Shown one piece after another: positions 58,663-64,000 of a stretch of 64,000 bases of DNA. The notes below the pieces were generated by a model that saw nothing but the letters and a program-made list of their open reading frames with translations, made no database searches and was not told the origin of the DNA. How positions within the stretch are numbered: the first letter of the stretch is position 1; each line of letters starts with the position of its first letter. Both the position numbers and the translations under genes were made by a program. Origin of the DNA: Margaritispora aquatica (taxonomy: Eukaryota > Ascomycota > Leotiomycetes > Helotiales > Discinellaceae); NCBI GenBank assembly GCA_007644065.1, contig VJWN01000014.1, forward strand, positions 1,248,270-1,312,269, written 5' to 3'.

Positions 58663-59602
58663 TGTATTGTTTTTGTAACATTATTTTCAGGATAATTGGA
58701 GTTTTAGCAGGCAGGCATTGGGATATGGGCATGGATGGGTAGGAATGGTGTTTGGATCTGTCATTGTGTTCGCTTGGTGTATAATGTGCTCACTTGGTGA
58801 CACTTTTCTGTTGAGATAAGATTTCAATCAAGGGAATCATGCACAACTTTTTCTCGTTCATTGTTCACATGCCAAGTGTTCTTGAATGCTTCTGATCTCT
58901 AGATGGAGCAATGATCAAGCATGCAGCCGAGTGAATTGGTGAGAGAAGAACTTTGCAAATAGAGATAAGGTAACTTCCCTGCAGGCTCAGAAGAGAGTAC
59001 CTTCGGCAGTGCGGAAGTCTACATAAGAAGGGAGGGTTTTCTAGTGGTTTAGCTTAAGTAAGATTATATCATAACTCGACTTTTCATGACATTACCTAGG
59101 TAGGTATCTTAGGTCTGCATTGCCATTCCTGACTAGAGTTAGGCAGGCAGGCAGGCAGGGCAAGGAGACAGTAGATGAGCATAGTATAGTGAGAAGTGAT
59201 GATGTGGGTATGACGATATCTTATGCTGTTGTGGAGATTGTTGGGTGTTAAGATTGAGTTTGATTTAGTCTTGTGCTATCTTGGTCTATATCTATCTAAT
59301 CTACATAATATTACAGTATTCGTACATTTCTCTCTTTGTGGGTAGTAAATCTCTCTTCTTTCGTCTGCCCGTTCACACTGGTTTGGTATTGAGTCCATCT
59401 ACATCTCAATCTTAATCTCACAGACCATTTTTGTTCCAACACTTTGCCTACACATCGTTCTATCCACCTCAACTCGGAAGCCAACCAAAGCACTGCTTCT
59501 AAGGTAGGCTACCTTAGCAGCACCAACTACTAAGAAATCATGCCATACCTCTACGGGATGATGAGATTTCTATCTCCACGGGTTTCTTCCTCCGTAGGGA
59601 GG
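58663..59602. other. Intergenic region
   Basis: Between convergent genes. It contains a GGCA tetranucleotide run at 59142-59160 and otherwise plain sequence. Confidence 0.6.
59142..59160 (+). repeat. GGCA tetranucleotide microsatellite
   Basis: Four to five GGCA units. Confidence 0.9.
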
Positions 59603-61899
59603 TTAAGTTGATAAGGTCTGAGCAGGCTTGATCAACTCAAGATGGTATCTGTTCAACTCCGTATCCGTCATGCGCGAAGGACTACGAACCATCATGTCCT
59701 CGCCCTTCGAGCTCTTTGGAAACGCAATGACATCCTTCACGGACTCCCGTCCCGTCATGACGGCTATCATGCGATCAAACCCAATCGCCAAACCCGCATG
59801 GGGCGGACAGCCTGAAGCGAGGGCATCAAACAGGTGCGAGAAATCAGCCATGCGCTCCTCGCTCATCTTGAGGATATTCCGCATGACGAACTTCTGCATC
59901 TCAGCATTGTGGATACGTCGACTGCCGCCACCGAGCTCGACACCGTTGACCACCAGGTCGTAGTGGTCTGCTTTGGCGCTCAGGGGGTCGGTGAGCAAGA
60001 GGTCGACGTCTTCGGCTGTCTTGGGTGCTGTGAAAGGGTGGTGCGTTGCTGAGAAACCGGCTGTGCCGCCTTGGCCAGGGTCAACGCCGTTGTCGAGTGT
60101 GAACATCGGGAAGTTGGTTACCCATAGGTAGTGATGTGCTGGGTCTGGTTTGAGTAGGCCTTCTGCAACGGCTGCTTTATAGATGGCGAGGCGAAGTTTT
60201 CCTAGCATTGTTGAGCCACCTGTGTGGGGTAGATTTTCACGAGCTTGGATGATTACTAAATCACCCTCATCAAAAGTAACGTTGATCTTGTGCTGCTTCT
60301 TGGGGTGGTATCGTGGTCTAGCGCTGGTTTCTATGAGCTCTTTGAATTGCTGGACGCCTTCGAAGCCGAAGATTTGGAGTCCTTCCATCGGTTTGCGGAA
60401 ATTGACAACGGACACACCAGGTGGTCCGTCAGGGTTCTTTGAGAAGATTTCTGCCTCAGGTGAATCGAGGAATTTACGAATGAAAGCTTGCACTTCTTCG
60501 CTGGTACCATCTAACCGAATCTTGAAAGCCTCGATGATTGGGTCTTCGATGGAAGTGAGCATACCACGGAGATCTTCAGAGATGACTTGATCAATACGGT
60601 AAATCTATGAATGTTAGCAAATGTAGAATGCCCTTCGAACTAGGCTTACAAGAGGGGATATCCGTAGGTCTGGTTTATCCGAACCATGTCTTGACATGGC
60701 CTCATCATATGACATTCGAAGAAATTGATGATTAGTCAGGGGATCTTTAATATATGTCCCAGCTTCCGCAAAATGTGAGTACACAGATTTGATAAGTGCT
60801 TCTACCCTGGCCATAACGCCTTGCCCATCAGTAAATGCCATTTCCAAATCAATCTACAAATGTTAGTATCCTTTCAAAAGTATTGAAATCTCCATCTTTT
60901 ACCTGTGTGAATTCGGGTTGCCGGTCAGCTCGCAAGTCTTCGTCCCGAAAGCACTTTGCAAACTGCATGTATCGATGAATACCACTCGCCATTAGGATTT
61001 GTTTGTACTGTTGTGGACTTTGAGGAAGTGCGTATGCAAATCCGGGTTTCCTCGTCGGAACCAAAAATTCTCGAGCTCCTTCAGGTGTAGACTTGAATAG
61101 AATCGGTGTTTCAATCTCTTGGAACTCTTGCAATTCTTTCCTGATGAAAGCGGCGACTTCTGATCTGAACAACAGCCGAGACTTTAGCTCTTCATCGAAT
61201 CGAATTTGGAGATGCCTACTCTGTGGAGGGAAGACGTGATTTGTGCTCGTGTTGAGGTCCGCTGGAAAGGAATTCAGACATGATAGTGCTGAGGCTTTGA
61301 TCTCCAATTGACTGATCTCTACATGCTTTTCCGAATTCTGAACATTCCTCTTCGCAGCACCCTTGGGCTCATGCTTTATTGCTAGGGATCCACTGACACT
61401 TATTGGGCTGCTGAGTTTTATGTTCTTTAATTGCTGAACCAATTCTGGCCCTATACATATGATCTGTATTCGTGAGGCTCCTGGTCCACCTGCTACGTGG
61501 GCAAATGCCATTGTCGCTGAGAGAACTGTGAGCTTGGCCAGGAAGCCAACAACGGTGACATCTTCACCCACAGAGGAGAGAGGTATTTGGGATTTGATTT
61601 CAAATGTGGGATGTGTTGCATCATCTATGCTATTATTTAGCTATTTTGCAAGAGATTTGGACTTGAAATGATGTACACGATGCTTTAAACTCCTTCCAAG
61701 AATTCTCCAATGATGTGCCTCCATCCTCTTCCACCTTCACATCGGTATGCGCTGCCCATGGCTGTTCTGAACTACTAGAATTGTGTCTAATAGCCGTTGA
61801 TCTTACGATTTGTGTCGCAGTCAGCCTTGGTGCTTGCTGCAAGCTTCGATGGATGGCGTATCGCGAAGCTTGTCTCAGACAGCTTTGAATAACCATCAT
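59603..61899 (-). CDS. MSD1: Aspartyl-tRNA synthetase, mitochondrial, 717 aa
   Basis: Exons in transcript order: 61899-61679, 61629-60903, 60853-60650 and 60604-59603. The introns are 45-49 nt, two with TACTAAC or GCTAAC branches. The first 40 residues are basic and hydroxylated without acids (a mitochondrial presequence). An OB-fold anticodon-binding domain follows ([14 protein letters not shown]). Class II motifs: QSPQQYKQ for Asp recognition, motif 2 [25 protein letters not shown] across an intron, and motif 3 [13 protein letters not shown]. The long insert with FPMF and SATHHPF is the bacterial-type catalytic core. The enzyme charges mitochondrial tRNA(Asp). Intron 1 uses a weak GTGTAC donor. 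The symbol is by yeast analogy. Confidence 0.95.
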
Positions 61900-63668
61900 C
61901 TCCCCAATTCGGAGAGAAGTCAGCTTTCATGCAACTTCTCTCGTGCTCGATGGTCGTGGAAGACTGAACTTCGTGTTTGTCGAAGAAAATTAGTGAGCTA
62001 GCAACTGTATATGCAAAAGATAGAACAGAGGTGAAACTCCAATCCGAAAAGGCATTCAAATCTGCAAGCTCAAATTTCAAGGACGTGTAAGCTTTGAAAG
62101 ACAAACGTTGTGTAATGGGATGTTTATTTCGTATGTTTCTGAACAAAGTTGGGTGTTCTTCGGCCCTCCTAACAATTCGAGGTTGAAGCTCTCCTAATCG
62201 GGTCTAGCTCCGGCACATTGGAAAAATATATTTATACTACAACATTTCGGACTTTCTTTCATCTTTATCCTTCCAAGTTTTAAACACGTACGCCCTCCAA
62301 ACATTCCATACAGTTGATGCGCAATTGCTAACAAATTTGCAGATGATGAAAAGCCAGCGTGTTATTATGACTACAATTCCTCCTCCTCGAACTTTCAAAC
62401 CCTCCCTTCACCGGGCTTCAGCGGTCTGATGGCAAGAGGAGATGGGAAGAGTGAAATAAGCGTTCGACACACTCCTTGTTAACTATCGGACGCGATGAAG
62501 GCATCTCTGAACCTCAAAACTTGGAAGGCATCAATGACGAATGGTCTGCGCAGATGAATAGTTGTGTTTGGTTGGCTGGCTTCACTGCGCAGATTCCCAT
62601 GCACAATTGAAGAGAGAACTCTTTGCATGCTCTCTCGACAAATAGGTATATTGCGCAACAATTGCATGACCACCAATTTTAAGATCGCATTAACCCCCAC
62701 TCCATTCGACAGGTTGTTTGCTTATGCCCTGCTTGCTATTGCAAAAACCACAAACACTCTTTTACAACTGATCCCGATTACAGGCTATGAAGAACCAGAT
62801 ACCCTGACAATGCTTTCACTACTTTTTGATAGGAGTCGGCATTAGTATTAACAAAAATGTGTCTAGTCTTGGTGCTACATGATGGATTACCTGCAGACAG
62901 CGGCGAAGGCAGCTCACAGAGAATCAATAGTCAATGAAATTATGAAGTATTATTTGACACATTCTCTCTGCGATATTATACTTTTATATCGCACTGACCG
63001 GACCGGACAATGTGCTTGACTTGACACTGACTTAACCCTGGAAACATCATGATGTCTCAATTGCCAATCACGGACCCCTTCTCTCTTTCCTTTTCCTTCA
63101 CCCATGACGAGTTTGACAGCACTTTCGATCAGCCAACTCAGCCATAATTGCCACACCTAGAACATGGATTCATAGCCCACCAGACCCCTCTTTCGCCTGG
63201 TTGTGTGCTGGACTGCTGGACTGCTGTAGCCTGTATGTTTGTACTATGAAGAAGAAGAAGTACTGAGTTTCCGAATATTCAGAGATTCTCAAATCATGCT
63301 GGCTGTCTTGGAACCCGGTAATACTCGTGACAGCTGAAGCTACTTTTATTAGTGCAATAATGCCACGGTAACAAGGCCTGAAAGTCATTTCATACAGATT
63401 GCGGCTTGTGGATTGCGGATTGCCCAGCCCGAGCCACCTCTGCTCTGGGATTCCGAACCACCAGAAACTACGAAGAATACGTCAGGTCAAACAACTTTGA
63501 TCTACCACTGTATTTCACAGAATAAACACTGCGAGAAGCTGCAGGAAGACATTCGGTTTGACCATTTACCTGTGCATTTTGCCCAGCAATACGCACTAAG
63601 CACATAGTCGCAATTGTCGCCCAGAACCGGAGGTTGTCGCAAGGCCAGCAAGGCTGCTGTAATCCAAG
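61900..63668. other. Intergenic region, 1.8 kb
   Basis: Divergent promoter region between the AspRS and AP180-like genes. No supported gene or RNA; frames are short and motif-free. Confidence 0.6.
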
Positions 63669-64000
63669 ATGGCGAGCTCTTTCGAGAAGTCAGTAAAGGG
63701 AGCAACGAAGATCAAGGTCAGTTGGGGCAAAGGAGCTATCTGCTATCATAAGGGGATCCTACTAATGCGGTTCATTTGCAGGCCGCACCGCCCAAATCCA
63801 AGTACGAATCCCTTGCGCCCTTGATTGAATCTACAGGGAGACTGACACTCATTACCACACAGATATATTGAGCACATCTTGATTGCGACACATTCGGGAG
63901 AGGCTGGAGTGGCCGAGGTTTTCCGGGCGCTGCAGAATCGGTTACGAGACTCAACATGGACTGTGGTATTCAAGAGCTTAATAACGGTTCATCTGATGAT
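63669..64000 (+). CDS. AP180-type ANTH domain clathrin adaptor, 5' part
   Basis: The window ends inside this gene. Exons 63669-63716, 63782-63801 (only 20 nt) and 63863 onward. The introns are 65 nt (GTCAGT, TACTAAT, TTTGCAG) and 61 nt (GTACGA, ACTGAC, CACACAG). The joined start reads MASSFEKSVKGATKIK, then AAPPKSKYIEHILIATHSGE. It continues AGVAEVFRALQNRLRDSTWT, then VVFKSLITVHLMI. This is the beginning of an ANTH domain, the PIP2-binding module of AP180/YAP1801 adaptors that help assemble clathrin coats at the plasma membrane. The lysines in KGATK and the K-x-K-Y-I-E-H segment belong to the lipid-binding site. The rest of the protein, including clathrin-binding motifs, lies beyond the window. 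Confidence 0.93.

Noticed and set aside
1..64000. CRISPR arrays, bacterial operons, integrated virus or intact transposon
   Set aside because: No regularly spaced repeats, and no integrase, reverse transcriptase, transposase or capsid-like frames. Genes have spliceosomal introns throughout.

Overview
The window is nuclear DNA of a filamentous ascomycete (Pezizomycotina). The evidence is many short spliceosomal introns (about 44-76 nt) with GTRNGT-type donors and CTAAC/CTGAC branch points, Zn2Cys6 and bZIP regulators, a NACHT-ankyrin NLR-like protein, MFS transporters, a CBM1-bearing cellulase and Ser/Thr-rich secreted proteins. A leotiomycete is my guess, but the sequence alone does not prove the class. 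Most genes are split, so I rebuilt exon joins by eye from splice signals, reading frame and recognised family motifs.

Layout. 0.3-4.4 kb: VIT/VWA protein with an FG-rich tail. 5.3-10.6 kb: NWD-NACHT-ankyrin NLR-like protein. 10.9-13.4 kb: two small uncharacterised genes. 13.4-26.4 kb: two long gene-poor stretches full of microsatellites and CT-rich tracts, interrupted by one three-exon gene on the minus strand (20719-21942). 26.4-27.2 kb: Mediator subunit MED8. 28-29.3 kb: a fungal DUF7730/F-box-like protein. 30.9-35.7 kb: a divergent pair, a Zn2Cys6 transcription factor and a 14-TMS drug/metabolite exporter, sharing a 445-bp promoter that carries seven CTCGG/CCGAG motifs. 37.7-39.4 kb: sugar (maltose/alpha-glucoside type) transporter in five exons. 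41-43.2 kb: secreted CBM1-GH5 endoglucanase with a bacterial-looking X2/CBM46-like C terminus. 43.5-43.7 kb: a tRNA-derived, structured element. 44.6-47.1 kb: DUF7025-AAA ATPase interrupted by one in-frame TAA. 48.6-49.3 kb: four-exon bZIP factor. 50.3-52.4 kb: fungal transcription-factor-domain protein without a zinc cluster. 54.3-55.1 kb: secreted DUF4360 protein. 56.1-58.7 kb: Ppc89/Cep57-like spindle pole body protein. 59.6-61.9 kb: mitochondrial aspartyl-tRNA synthetase. 63.7 kb to the end: 5' part of an AP180-type ANTH clathrin adaptor.

How the genes fit together. The outer parts hold housekeeping functions (MED8, mitochondrial AspRS, spindle pole body protein, clathrin adaptor). The middle (30.9-43.2 kb) looks like an accessory nutrition/efflux block: regulator, exporter, sugar importer and cellulase lie next to one another, and the cellulase promoter has candidate XlnR and CreA sites. 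The NLR-like protein and the broken AAA ATPase belong to families that expand and decay quickly in fungi. The best candidates for something new are the motif array in the regulator/exporter promoter, the tRNA-derived structured element, the single-stop AAA lesion, and the uncharacterised three-exon gene inside the desert.
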